From Mycoplasma iguanae (GTDB lineage: Bacteria; Bacillota_I; Bacilli_A; Mycoplasmatales; Metamycoplasmataceae), in the NCBI RefSeq assembly GCF_024722375.1, contig NZ_CP102734.1, positions 319,346 to 383,345 on the forward strand: a stretch of 64,000 nt of DNA, given 5' to 3'. How positions within the stretch are numbered: the first letter of the stretch is position 1; the number at the start of each line of letters is the position of its first letter. This document shows positions 34,501 to 44,522 of this stretch, in pieces. Made by a program: the position numbers and the translations under genes. Below the pieces are notes generated by a model, which saw nothing but the letters and a program-made list of their open reading frames with translations, made no database searches and was not told the DNA's origin.

Positions 34501-36256
34501 AAACATAAATTGGCTCTATAATATTGAAATTAATGTCATTATTTTCAATAAATAACCTAGAATTTGCAGTTTTATTATTTGTTTCTTCGAATAATTTACC
34601 AACTTTTTGTTCAACACCATTAATTTGTTGTTTTTCATCACCAGCATTAATAAAATGAAAAATTTGTGATTTTCCTGTTTCACGATCAATTGATTGAGCA
34701 GTTAAGGTTTGACGAATACCAATATTTTCTACACCATATTTTGGTTTTAATATTTCATTAACAACTTCATCTTTAGCAATTTCTGCAGCTGCGGCACGAA
34801 TTTTTAAAAATGTATCATCTTTAATGTTGGGGTTACTTATGTCTTTTAATCTTTCTTGCTGTTCAAAAGGATTATTACTAATATTTTCTACAAGTGCAAT
34901 AGATGTTTGATTTCCATTTTCTAAAGCAATAGGTTCTTTTAAATCTTCGATAGTTAAAATACGTCTTGTTTTAGTTGTAAAATTTCTATTATTTTTTGAT
35001 TCTTCAATTTTTTCTCAAAATGAAATATTTTGGATTTTTTTAAATTCTGCAGGATTATCTTTCTGTAAATTTTCAATATATTGTTTGAAAGCTCCTGTTC
35101 AGTTATTTTGATCAGCATCAAAATTTAATTTATATTCTGTTCTTACATAATATGTAGAAACTGTTTCTCTGATTGATCAAGATTCTGGAAATAAATATCT
35201 GATATTTCTCTGGAATGTAAATTGTGAATCTGCTTCTTTATTGATGATTGAACCAAAATCAATATTTGAAATTGATGAACTAATTGTTTGGGCATTTTCA
35301 TTAAAAATAATTTTATTATATGAACTTAAACTTCAAATAGAATTGGGATCTGTTGCAGTATTTGTAGAAATAACAAAAAGTTTATTATCTACTGCTTTTT
35401 CATTTTTAAAATAAAATCTTCCTGGAATTTCTTTATTTTCTTCAACATTTAAAAACTGAGCAACTTTTTTAGAATCTAAAGTTAATAAAAGACCATTAGC
35501 AGCTCAATATTCACTTTTTGTAACATCAAAAGTGGCTTCTTTAGTTTTAACATTTATAAATAAAGATGAAATATTAGTTAAATAATCATCTGTAATTTGT
35601 GATCCTAATCTTTGATCACCACGATTAATATTAGCAATTTCTTTTAAAGAGTATGCTCGATCTAAAGTTACTGTTTCATTTCTTATAAAAATATAATTTT
35701 GTTTAATTGGTGCATATTGACCTGAAATATTTTTAGTATAAATAGGAAAACTAATACCTTCCAAAACACGAGGTATAAAAAAATTATTTTCTAAGTCAAA
35801 AACAGTAGATGTAGAACTTGCAATTCCTAATCTTAAAAAACGATTATACTCATTTAATAAATCTGCAGATTTAATAAATGTATTAGCACTAGTTGAATTA
35901 AAAATTCCCAATTCAAATAAAGAAACATATTCTTTTGATTGAGGAATAAGAAATTTTTGAACTATTTTTGTTGCATCATTAGCCGGATAATATGTTCTTT
36001 TTGCTAAATCTTCTTCATCTTGAATATCGTATCCATTATTGTTAGCTTTACCTAAAAAATTTAAACTTAAATCAACAGTTGCATCTTGTAAAACAGACAC
36101 ATTTTTATAATTCTCATATTGTGTACTGTAGTTTTGATTAACTGTAGATAAAAGGGTAAAAATACCTGACGAAAGAAAAGTTAAAATTGCTAATCCAATC
36201 ATAACAACTTTATTCTTCGAAAGAGATTTAAAGACTTCTTTTAATAAACGTAGCAT
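28559..36256 (-). CDS. Giant FtsX/MacB-type ABC transporter permease (2565 residues)
   Basis: All recognisable segments from 36256 to 28559 share one frame, interrupted only by TGA (Trp). Residues about 13-35 form an N-terminal membrane helix. An extracytoplasmic region of about 1700 residues follows. The FtsX membrane bundle begins near residue 1750 (LRAQGYKSSEIALSF and neighbouring helices). After a second extracytoplasmic domain of about 500 residues, three helices close the protein (NERNIAIFAILGYTTREKI near residue 2460). Similar oversized permeases occur in other mycoplasmas. Paired with the downstream ATPase; substrate unknown. Confidence 0.88.
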
Positions 36257-36492
36257 ATTAAAATTCCTATCTAAATATTTTAGTAATTATGGATTATAGA
36301 TATAAAAAAACTTATATTCTTAAATCTTTAATCAAAAAAAATAAAATTCTTTACAATTATAAACTAAAAAATAAAATCAAAAAATTATTAAATTTTTAAG
36401 CATTTTATTATTTTTAATGCATATAAAGGTTGAAAAACATTTCTAAGTTAAGTTAAAATAATGGCAAATAGTTGACTAATTTTGCTATATGG

Positions 36493-36498
36493 TAAAAT
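36493..36498 (+). promoter_or_regulatory. Likely -10 box for the MATE gene
   Basis: TAAAAT ends nine bases before ATG and no Shine-Dalgarno sequence is present, so the leader is two or three bases at most. Confidence 0.45.
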
Positions 36499-36507
36499 TA
36501 ATTTTTA

Positions 36508-38046
36508 ATGACTAAACTCAAAACATTAAGTACAGTAAAAAAATTTTTTCCTGAAAATAAACAAAAATGACTAATTTATATGAAATATTCTCTTCCTGTC
36601 ATTTTTTCTGCGTTGCTTTTTTCATTAAATGGCTTTGTAGATAATTTTATGGTCACACACATAGCAAATGGTGTGACTTCTTTATCTTATGCAAATGCAT
36701 GGAGTGGTATCATAGCTGGAATAGTTGGAGGAATTAATTTTGTTGGTTATGTAATTACAGGTCAATATATTGGAGCCAATAAAATTAATCGAGTTAAAGA
36801 AATCGTCCGTTTAAGATTTTTAATTAGTTTCGCTTCCACTTTAATTTTTGTTTTTTTTGGTATTTTTATGTCTAGACAACTAGTAATGCTTTTTGCCGCT
36901 GAACCTGAGACAGGAAATTTAACAGGAATTGCTTTAGAACAAATTCAAAATGAGTTCAAACAAACTATTGACAATTCTGTTAAATATTTAAGATTAATTA
37001 CAATTGCATGAATTATTCTTTCGTGAACTTCACCATTGAGTTCACTTTTAAATGAAACAGGTAATGGGAAATGAGGAATGTACTCTTCAATAGTTTCATT
37101 ATTAACTAACATATTTTTAAATATCATATTAATGCGTGTTTTAAACATGGGAGTTGAAGGCGCTGCATATGCTTCAATTGCTGCTCGAATAGTTGCTGTT
37201 TTTGGTGATACTTACTTTGTTTATAAAAGAATCCCTAATTTTTTAATTAATCCTTTGACATCGTACAAAATTAGTAGAAAAATTTGAAAACACTTCTTAA
37301 AAAGATCATATGCATCACTAATGGTTTCATCTTTAACTATTATGATTATTTTTAGAGCTAAATTTTTTAATACAGCTTATCCACAAGGATCTATGGGTGA
37401 TCCTCAATGAGCCTTAAGTGCTGCGTTAGTTTTAGGTTTAACAAGCTCAATTAGTGAAATATTTACTACAACTTTTTTTGCTATTGGTTCTAATGTTACT
37501 CTTTTTGTTGGTCAACTATTAGGTAAAAGAGAATTTGATCAAGCTAAAAAGAATGCAAATGAATTAAAAGGATTTCACACAATGGTTGCTTTTTTATTTT
37601 CATTACTATTAATAATCCTTATTTTTATCATCCCTCATATTTCAGGAATTGATCAGGCTGTTGGTGAACATTTAAAAATCACAGAACAACTAAAAGCTAA
37701 AGCATTTTATAGGTTTGAATTACAGATGACTTTAGTAACTATTGTTATTTTAAATCCTTTTTGAATGTGATTTGTAACTTCCTCACGTCTAATTTCTTCT
37801 GGAGGAAAAGCTAATTTATCTTCAACAATGGAAATAATCTGTGAAATTATTGTTATTTGTTGAGCTGCAATTGTCTGTTTATTAATAGTTCCAGCAACAA
37901 ATATACCTTTATATCAAGCTTATTTTTTATTCTTTTTAGGTGATTTTGTAAAATTAATTATTTATGAATCAGTTTACTTCAGAGTTGATTGAGCTCGCCA
38001 CATTGATGATTATAAATATAATCGTAGTAAAATGAAACCTGAATAA
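36508..38046 (+). CDS. MATE family multidrug/Na+ efflux transporter
   Basis: A 512-residue membrane protein with about twelve helices. The N-terminal half has LPVIFSALLFSLNGFVDNFMVTHI and the second half ALVLGLTSSISEIFTTTFFAI, the repeated pseudo-symmetric start of MATE/NorM-type exporters. QYIGANKINRVKEIVR and LLGKREFDQAKKNANE are the matching cytoplasmic loops. TGA encodes Trp about ten times. Divergent from the giant permease and ends in a hairpin. The substrate cannot be inferred. Confidence 0.9.
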
Positions 38047-38050
38047 TAAA

Positions 38051-38077
38051 AAAACTAGCAAATGCCATGCTAGTTTT
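38051..38077 (+). terminator. Intrinsic terminator of the MATE gene
   Basis: A 10-bp stem AAAACTAGCA/TGCTAGTTTT (38051-38060 with 38068-38077) starts five bases after the stop. Confidence 0.8.
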
Positions 38078-38134
38078 ATAAATTAAGTTCTAATTTATTG
38101 GTTTTTTTAGATTATTTATATTAAATATAAGAAA

Positions 38135-38350
38135 TTAAACAATTTTAACAAGTTCTTGTTTACTTTGGTGAATACCATCTGTTTTATTTCTTTTGAAATG
38201 AATAATTTCGATTTGTTCGTTATCTCTTGTGTGTTCTTGATATTTGCGACCACGTTTAAATCGAACGATTTTTTTCTCGATTTCTTCGACTGAATGACCT
38301 TCAGCTATTACTTCTTTAGTTGATTTTAACATAGCTTTGTATTGATACAT
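38135..38350 (-). CDS. Small basic conserved protein of unknown function
   Basis: A 71-residue, strongly charged protein with a beta-like start (YQYKAMLKSTKEVIAEGHS), a helix EEIEKKIVRFKRG and a basic second half. Position and charge recall ribosomal protein S21, but S21 motifs are absent, so it is left unnamed. It has one of the best Shine-Dalgarno sequences in the window (AAGGAGG, seven bases from ATG) and a TATAAT box about 50 bases upstream, so high expression is likely. It could bind nucleic acid (inference). Confidence 0.75.
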   Translation of the reverse strand: MYQYKAMLKSTKEVIAEGHSVEEIEKKIVRFKRGRKYQEHTRDNEQIEIIHFKRNKTDGIHQSKQELVKIV

Positions 38351-38410
38351 ATAAGGCCTCCTTAAATTTAAGTTCTTATACTTAAATTATATAACTTTTT
38401 AATTTAAATA

Positions 38411-38443
38411 AAAAAATGATTTTAGGATATAAAATCATTTTTT
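38411..38443 (-). terminator. Terminator of the pseudouridine synthase-deaminase unit
   Basis: A 14-bp stem (38411-38424 with 38430-38443, AAAAAATGATTTTA) lies just downstream of the dCMP deaminase stop, with T runs on both sides. Confidence 0.82.
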
Positions 38444-38462
38444 TACTGTTTTTAATCAGAAA

Positions 38463-38933
38463 TTAAATTTCTATTTGAACTTTAGAAGCTTTTACTTGCC
38501 TCATTTTAATATTAGATTTATTAAAAAGATATTTACTGATTTTGTTATCTTCTGTTTCTGCATAAAAATCATCTTGATAAACAACTTCTTTAATTCCTGA
38601 TTGAATAATTATTTTTGCACAGTTTGAACAAGGGAATAAAGATGTATAAATAACAGCATTTTTAATTTGCTGTGTAGTGTTTAAGATTGCGTTTATTTCT
38701 GCATGTACAACATAAGGATATTTAGTGTCACTTTCATTTTCTGCTTCGCGATTTCATGGAAAATCTTGATCATTACCTAATGGCATTCCGTTGTAGCCTA
38801 AAGCAATAACTCTTTTTTCTTGATTAACAATACATGCACCAACTTGTGTATTTGGATCCTTGCTTCTTAAAGCACTAATTTTTGATAAAGTTATAAAGTA
38901 TTGGTCTCAATTTAAAATAACTTTTTTAGACAT
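38463..38933 (-). CDS. dCMP deaminase family protein
   Basis: The 156-residue zinc-dependent deaminase makes dUMP from dCMP. Visible are SKDPNTQVGACIV near residue 24, the catalytic HAEINAI with the zinc histidine and proton-shuttle glutamate, and PCSNCAK with the two zinc cysteines. GYNGMPLGNDQDFPW near residue 47 is characteristic of dCMP deaminases compared with tRNA adenosine deaminases. It starts one base after the pseudouridine synthase stop, so the two are co-transcribed. Confidence 0.92.
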
Positions 38934-38934
38934 T

Positions 38935-39654
38935 TTATTGCTCCAATTTTACTAATTTTTTTAATCAATAAATTTCTTTGGCATTTAATTTTCTGTATTG
39001 TCCTCTGGAAAGTTTTCCTACATGAGTTAGGCCTGCAAATTCAATTCTGGTTAAATTTTTTACATCTTTGTTAACTAATTCAAAAAGCTTTTTAACATGA
39101 TGATAACTACCCACTTTTAAACTTATTACATAAGTTTTATTTTCAATTTTTTCAACAGTTTGGATACTTTGATGATTATCTAAAAAAACTTTTGAACTGT
39201 TTAAAAAAGCTAATTCTTCATTTGATAAAACTTCATTTAAACGAGCACGGTAAACACGAATAATTTCATAGGAAGGATGCGTTAAACGATTTGCTAATTC
39301 TCCATCATTTGTTAATAAAAGAGTTCCTGTAGTGTTGTAATCTAATCTTCCTACTGGGAAAATCATTCTCGGTTCATCAATATAATCAACAATTAGAGTT
39401 CTATTCTGTGGATCTTTTAAAGAACATATCGTTTTTTCAGGTTTGTTAATAATATAATAAACTTTTTCTGCTTTTTGAATAGCTTGATTATTAACAGTTA
39501 TTAAATCATTAAAAGTTGCTTTATCACCAAGCTTTGCAATTCTATTATTAACTTTTACTATTCCTTTTTCAATCATTTTTTCAGCTTCTCTTCTGGAAGA
39601 AATTCCTGCTTGAGATAAAATTTTTTGAAGTCTTTCTTCTTTAACATTATTCAT
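38935..39654 (-). CDS. RluB/RsuA-family 23S/16S rRNA pseudouridine synthase
   Basis: The 239-residue protein has an N-terminal S4 RNA-binding domain (ERLQKILSQAGISSRREAEKMI). The catalytic domain contains the RsuA-type motif FPVGRLDYNTTGTLLLTNDGELANRLTHP, with the catalytic Asp in GRLD. The last nine residues follow a TGA-encoded Trp, so the true stop is at 38935. RluB or RsuA cannot be separated by eye. First gene of a two-gene unit with the deaminase. Confidence 0.9.
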
Positions 39655-39742
39655 AAAATAATATTGTAACTTATTTATTCTTTATAAACAAATAAGCTAC
39701 AAATTTTTAAAATAAAAATTTAATGAATAAATGCTTTTTATT

Positions 39743-39777
39743 AAAAAATACACTTAAACGAAATAAGTGTATTTTTT
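39743..39777 (-). terminator. Terminator of the fruA-manA operon
   Basis: A perfect 14-bp stem (39743-39756 with 39764-39777; AATACACTTA core) is flanked by A and T runs and lies five bases downstream of the manA stop. Confidence 0.85.
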
Positions 39778-39781
39778 AAAT

Positions 39782-40681
39782 TTATACAATATTGATAATT
39801 ATTTTTAAATTACCTTTTAAGATAAATTCATTATTTTTAGAAGTTATAATTAAACTATCATATTTTTTTAATGATTGATCATCAATTGATCCTTCGCCTT
39901 CTAAAACGAAAAATTCAATTCAATTTTCATTTAAAAAATTATATTTTTTTTCACCTTCATGATTAATTATATTTAAGTTAAAAAGATGATTTTTTACTAA
40001 ATTATTATTTGGTTGTTTTTTAATAAAATAATTTTCAGGTTCATTCAAAACATCTAATGATTCTTTAATATGCAAAAGTCTTTTTTCACCATTTAAATCT
40101 AATCGATCATAGTCATATAATCGATAAGTTATATCACTGGATTGTTGCATTTCAAAAACAGTAGCATGTGCAGGAATTGCATGAATTTGTCCCACAGGAA
40201 CATATAAAAAATCACCTTGATTAACTTCTTGTTTTTTTAAAAGTTGATCTCACTTTTTATTTAAAATTAATTCTTTTGCTTCTTGCGAGTTTTTAGCATT
40301 ATATCCTAGTATAAAAGGATGATCATAATTTACTCTTAAAACATATCAGCATTCTTCTTTACCTAATGAATTAAATTTTTGAGCATATTCATTATCTGGA
40401 TGAACTTGAACACTCAACGGAAAATCAGTGTCAATAATTTTTGATAAATTAGGATATGTTTTTTTAAAATTAAATAAATGAGGATTTTTTTGAAAAATTT
40501 CTCTTAAATTTTTATTTTTAAAATTATCACTTATGCAAATAGATTCATTATTTTCGATCGCAGAAAGTAGTCATGCTTCTCCGATGTTATTTTTAGTTTT
40601 AAAAACTTCTTTTAAATTTTTTCCAGCTCAAATAGTTTCTTTTAAAAAAGGTTTAAAAAAAATAATTTTGTGATTTTGCAT
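39782..40681 (-). CDS. manA: Mannose-6-phosphate isomerase, type I
   Basis: Converts mannose 6-phosphate to fructose 6-phosphate. The 299-residue cupin protein has KETIWAG near residue 14, the zinc ligands in LSVQVHPDNEYA, and GQIHAIPAHATVFEMQQSSDITYRLYD with the metal-binding and active-site residues. It lies four bases after the small 2TM gene and downstream of a PTS permease, so the transported sugar may include mannose. TGA encodes Trp at five positions or more. Confidence 0.93.
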
Positions 40682-40685
40682 AAAT

Positions 40686-40961
40686 TTATTTTGATTTTTT
40701 AATTGAGTAACCTAAAAAGGATGATGCAATAGCTAATAATAATCCTAGAACCAAAAATACATAACCATAAATTGTAAATCCAGGGATACCTGTTTCAATT
40801 TCTTTGCTATTATTATGTGCTTCTATAAATAGATTATAGTCGGCTTGACCTTTAACAATAAATGCAATTGCAATTAATAAAAATATTAATGAAACTATAA
40901 TTAAAATAAGTAGTAAAAATTTTTGTTGAATAGGCTGCAGCTTAAATTTAATTTTTTTCAT
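40686..40961 (-). CDS. Small two-TM membrane protein in the PTS operon
   Basis: A 91-residue protein: basic N-terminus, two hydrophobic helices (about residues 15-37 and 62-85) around a polar loop, and a terminal KKSK. AAGGA in the last codons of fruA serves as its Shine-Dalgarno sequence. No family was recognised. Its place between fruA and manA suggests a role tied to the PTS permease. Confidence 0.75.
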   Translation of the reverse strand: MKKIKFKLQPIQQKFLLLILIIVSLIFLLIAIAFIVKGQADYNLFIEAHNNSKEIETGIPGFTIYGYVFLVLGLLLAIASSFLGYSIKKSK

Positions 40962-40963
40962 TT

Positions 40964-42952
40964 TTATAGTCCTTCACTTTTTGATAATTTTACTTCTTTT
41001 TTATTATCTTTTCAATACTTTTTTAATAAACCATAAGTTATAGTAGTTACAGCTGTACCAATAATTATTGCTAAAAAGAAGAAGGCTATTCCAAGTCCGA
41101 TTCCAAATTTATCTGAACCAACAGCTCCTAATAACGCAACAATTGGTCCACCATGCGCTGCATGGTTAGTTACTGACAATCCAGCTGCTATAGCTCCCGC
41201 TACTGCAGAACCTAAAACGTTAGAAATAATAGCTCTTTTAGGGTCGGCTACAGCAAAAGGAATTGCTCCTTCACTTATTCCAATAAATCCCATAATTAAA
41301 GCACTAATTCCAGTAGATTTTTCTGTTAAAGTAAAATATTTTCTGAAAACTAAGGTTGCAAATCCCATTCCTAAGGGCGCAACAGGAATGGCTGCTGCCA
41401 TGATTCCCATAGGAGCATAAACTTGTTGACTAATTAGGGCACTTGCACTTAAAAAAGCAACCTTATTAATAGGACCTCCCATATCAAATCCAGCCATACC
41501 GCCAATTAAAGCACCTAGCAATATAGAAACTATTAATAAGTTTTCATTTTCAAAAGAACTTTTTAGTCCATTTATGAATTTATCCATTACTCATGAAATT
41601 GGAGCACCGATGAAGAAAATGGTAATTAATGCATAGAATAAAGTTACACCTAAAGGTATAACAAAAATCGGGATAATTGCACTAACTGATCGCCCAACTT
41701 TTCATGTATTAATCCATTTAACAGTATAACCAATTAAAATACCAAATACAATAGAACCGATAAATCCCATCGGTGTTACTGGTACTATTCCTCCTATCGG
41801 ATAAAGAATATTGGCCGTATTGGCAATTGTAGACACAATAAAGGCTGGTGCAATACCTGCACGCCCTGCTATTCCATAAGCAATGAAAGCACCTAATGCA
41901 CCAATCATTAATCCAAAAGCAATTTCTCCTGTTTTAAGTAAATATCATAGAAAATCGCCTTCTGGAGCGGAAGAATTATTTCCATAAATAATTTTTCCAA
42001 TTCCCAATGATAGAGCAATCATGATTCCACCAAAAATAACATAAGGAATCATGTATGAAATTCCTGTTAAAATATGTTTAATAATTCCTGTTTTTTTGTT
42101 AGAACTATTTGGATCTTGAACACTTTCATCTTTAAGTGCTGCCACAGTATACACTTTTGCTTCATTCAAAGCTTTTTCCACAATTTCTTCAGAATGATGA
42201 ATTGCATTTTTTGTAGAAGTAAAATAAACTTTTTTACCTTCAAATTTATCAAGTGGAACTTCAATATCTGCTGCAACGATAATAACTTCAGCTTTATCAA
42301 TTTCCTCTTTAGTTAAATTATTTTGAATACCTGCAGATCCGTTCGTTTGAATTTTTGCAGAAAACCCTTTTTCTTTAATTGCAGAAGTTAATTTTTCTGC
42401 AGATAAATAAGTGTGAGCAATTCCCACTGGGCAAGCTGTTAGTCCCAAAATCAATTTTTCATTACCTAAAGCTTTTTCTAAATTATCATTTTTGCTAGAA
42501 ACATTAGAAATTTTGTTATTAATTAAATTAAATAATTGAACTTTTGAATTTGTTTCTTTTATCTCTGAAGTAAATTTTTGATCCATTAAAGCAACAGAAA
42601 TTTTAGATAAAGTTTCTAAGTGCAAATTATTTGCATTATTTTTAGGAATTAAAATTGCAAAAATAAATTGAGTTAATTGACCATCAAGTGAATTTCAGTC
42701 TAAACCCTTTTCCAATTTTAAAAAAAATAGTGTGGGATGTTTTACTGTATCACTTTGAGCGTGAGGTATAGCAAAACCATTTTCAAACCCAGTAGAAAAT
42801 TCTTTTTCTCTTTTTTCTAAGTCAATTAATAACTGTGTTTTACTTGATGCAATCTTTAGTTCTTTAGCTTTTTGAGCTATATATTCTAAAACATGTTTTT
42901 TATCAGCTAAATTTTTAGGTTTAAAAACATATTCTGATTTAAAGATATCCAT
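40964..42952 (-). CDS. fruA: PTS fructose-family transporter subunit EIIABC
   Basis: Imports and phosphorylates fructose or a related sugar using HPr-phosphate. The 662-residue fusion contains all three domains. EIIA (residues 1-150) has the phospho-histidine in FAIPHAQSD. EIIB (about 175-290) has the phospho-cysteine in LTACPVGIAHTYLSAEKL. EIIC (about 310-645) shows SYMIPYVIFGGIMIALSLG, GFDMGGPINKVAF and GISEGAIPFAVADP. AAAGGA precedes the ATG. It heads fruA-2TM-manA. The leader carries TTAATGCA repeats that could be an operator. Confidence 0.96.
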
Positions 42953-42974
42953 ATAATCCTTTCTTAAGTTATTG

Positions 42975-42999
42975 ATTAATTTGCATTAAGATGCATTAA
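42975..42999. promoter_or_regulatory. Candidate operator in the fruA leader
   Basis: ATTAATTTGCATTAA (42975-42989) contains an inverted repeat TTAAT-N4-ATTAA. A second copy of TGCATTAA follows at exactly 10-base spacing (42982 and 42992). The same 15-mer occurs in the nox leader. A TATAAT-like box lies just upstream on the minus strand. Confidence 0.5.
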
Positions 43000-43159
43000 A
43001 ATTATAAAACATAAAAAATATTTAAATAATAAAAAGCTCAATAAAATAAACTTAAAAATTCTAATTTATTTACAAAAAATTGAATAAAAAGAAGATTTTA
43101 AATTTACTTGTGTTTATTATAAAAAAGAAAAAACATAAAGCAATCAAAAGCTTTATGTT

Positions 43160-43639
43160 TTACATTTTTCTTAATATTCCTGCAAAAGAAATTTTATCTA
43201 AATTCTCATGTTCAGACAAGTTATATGTTTCTCTTGAAAAATTATTTTTAAAAGCGTCTAAAACTTTTTCTCTATCATATCTTCGATCAAAATTGTAGAA
43301 ATAAACATAATGTTCATCAAGGAATTTAGTAATGGTTTTCTTCTTAAAATTATTAGAATTAATTTCTAAGCCAATTATTCTATTTTTGTGCTGTTTAAAT
43401 AATCTATACTTTTCTTCCAGATCTGAATTTAACTCTGGAAGTTTAAATAAGAAATCAGAAATGATTATAATATCTGAATAAGTAAAATTTTCATCAGCTG
43501 TAGTTTTTCTTAAAACAGTTTCTAAAGGATTGGTTAAATCAGTACCACCATAAAATGAATAGTTTAAAAACTGATGCACTTTTTGCATGATAGTTGTAAA
43601 TGATTGATTATAGCTAATTTCCATAAAAAGATCATCCAT
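43160..43639 (-). CDS. ViaA-like vWA protein, C-terminal part, separated by frameshift
   Basis: This second half (159 residues from the first ATG) continues the vWA fold of the upstream frame. MDDLFMEISYNQSF is followed by YGGTDLTNPLETVL, which holds the MIDAS threonine, then IIIISDFLFKLPEL and RIIGLEINS. The frame is open back to the A7 run at 43666-43672. There reading joins cleanly as AQKKRNLLLTNFGMDDLF if one A is removed. No Shine-Dalgarno sequence precedes the ATG at 43639, so independent translation is unlikely. Confidence 0.75.
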   Translation of the reverse strand: MDDLFMEISYNQSFTTIMQKVHQFLNYSFYGGTDLTNPLETVLRKTTADENFTYSDIIIISDFLFKLPELNSDLEEKYRLFKQHKNRIIGLEINSNNFKKKTITKFLDEHYVYFYNFDRRYDREKVLDAFKNNFSRETYNLSEHENLDKISFAGILRKM

Positions 43640-43646
43640 ACCAAAA

Positions 43647-44519
43647 TTAGTTAATAATAGATTTCTTTTTTTGAGCCATTAATGTTTCTGTAATTAAAAT
43701 AGCAATGTATTTTGCTATGATTTCTGAAGTTCCAAGCATAGAACCAGATGTATCAATCATAACAATTAGTGCACCTTTATGTCTTTCATCATCATTTGGA
43801 TTTAGAATATTAGGAATCTGAATGAAATCGTCTTTTTTTAATAAATAAGTGATAAGGTTTTTATCAATTACTTTTTTTAAGAAAATGATTTCTAATTCTT
43901 TTTCTGTTAAATTTATTAATTCTAAATAAAAAATATTTCTTAAATCATCTGATTGAATCAAAGAAAAAAACTCTTCTGGAACATTTAAAAGATTAGAAAT
44001 CTCAAATTCAAAATTAGTGTCTCCTTTATTTTGAATTTGTAAAGTCCCTCCTAGAGAATTGATAAAATCTAAAATAGTTTTATCTTTTTTTAGAGTCTCT
44101 AAAAATAATTGATAATTTTTTAAATTGTAATTAGATTTAACTTGTTCTTCATTAACTAAGTCTCAAAGGATATTATTTCCTAGTTTCTTAGTAGGAATTA
44201 GTTTTTCCTCTTTTATTAAATTTCTAAGAGCACTTAAAGCGTATTTTTTTTCACCTGAAATAGTTAAATTATCACTTGTTTCAAGTAATTTTTCAGTTTT
44301 AAATAATTCTAATACAGGAAAAAATTGATAATATTTTTTTAATTTTCCTAATTTTATATTAGTTAAAATCTTAAGACGATAATTTTTAACAGTGTTTGCA
44401 AAATGCACAACAGATATCTGTTTATTTTCTAATTTGTTATATATCTTGATTACAATAGCGTCGTTATTTTTAACAATTTCTGTGATTATATTAATAACTG
44501 TTTGTTTAGATACTTGCAT
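43647..44519 (-). CDS. ViaA-like von Willebrand A protein, N-terminal part (frameshifted)
   Basis: Partner of the RavA-like ATPase. The 290-residue frame has a helical N-terminal region and then the first half of a vWA domain, ALIVMIDTSGSMLGTSEIIAKYIA, with the MIDAS D-x-S-x-S. It stops at TAA soon after MAQKKKSIIN, just past a run of seven A. The rest of the domain, including the MIDAS threonine, is in another frame (43160-43639). So it is a frameshifted gene, a sequencing error, or one rescued by slippage. It lies three bases after the ATPase gene. Confidence 0.78.
43666..43672 (-). other. A7 homopolymer at the vWA frameshift point
   Basis: Seven A on the coding strand (CAAAAAAAG). Six or nine A would fuse the two halves of the vWA gene into one frame. 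Confidence 0.75.
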
Positions 44520-44522
44520 TTT

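Noticed and set aside
38135-38350. Ribosomal protein S21 (rpsU)
   Set aside because: Size, charge and strong ribosome-binding site fit, but the S21 core motifs (for example the EALRRFKR-type helix) are absent, so the gene was left unnamed.
43655-43690. Programmed -1 frameshift at A-AAA-AAG in the vWA gene, like dnaX
   Set aside because: The slippery heptamer is in the right frame, but a -1 shift leads to GAA ATC TAT TAT TAA and stops at once. Joining the halves needs +1 or -2, so classical -1 frameshifting does not explain it.
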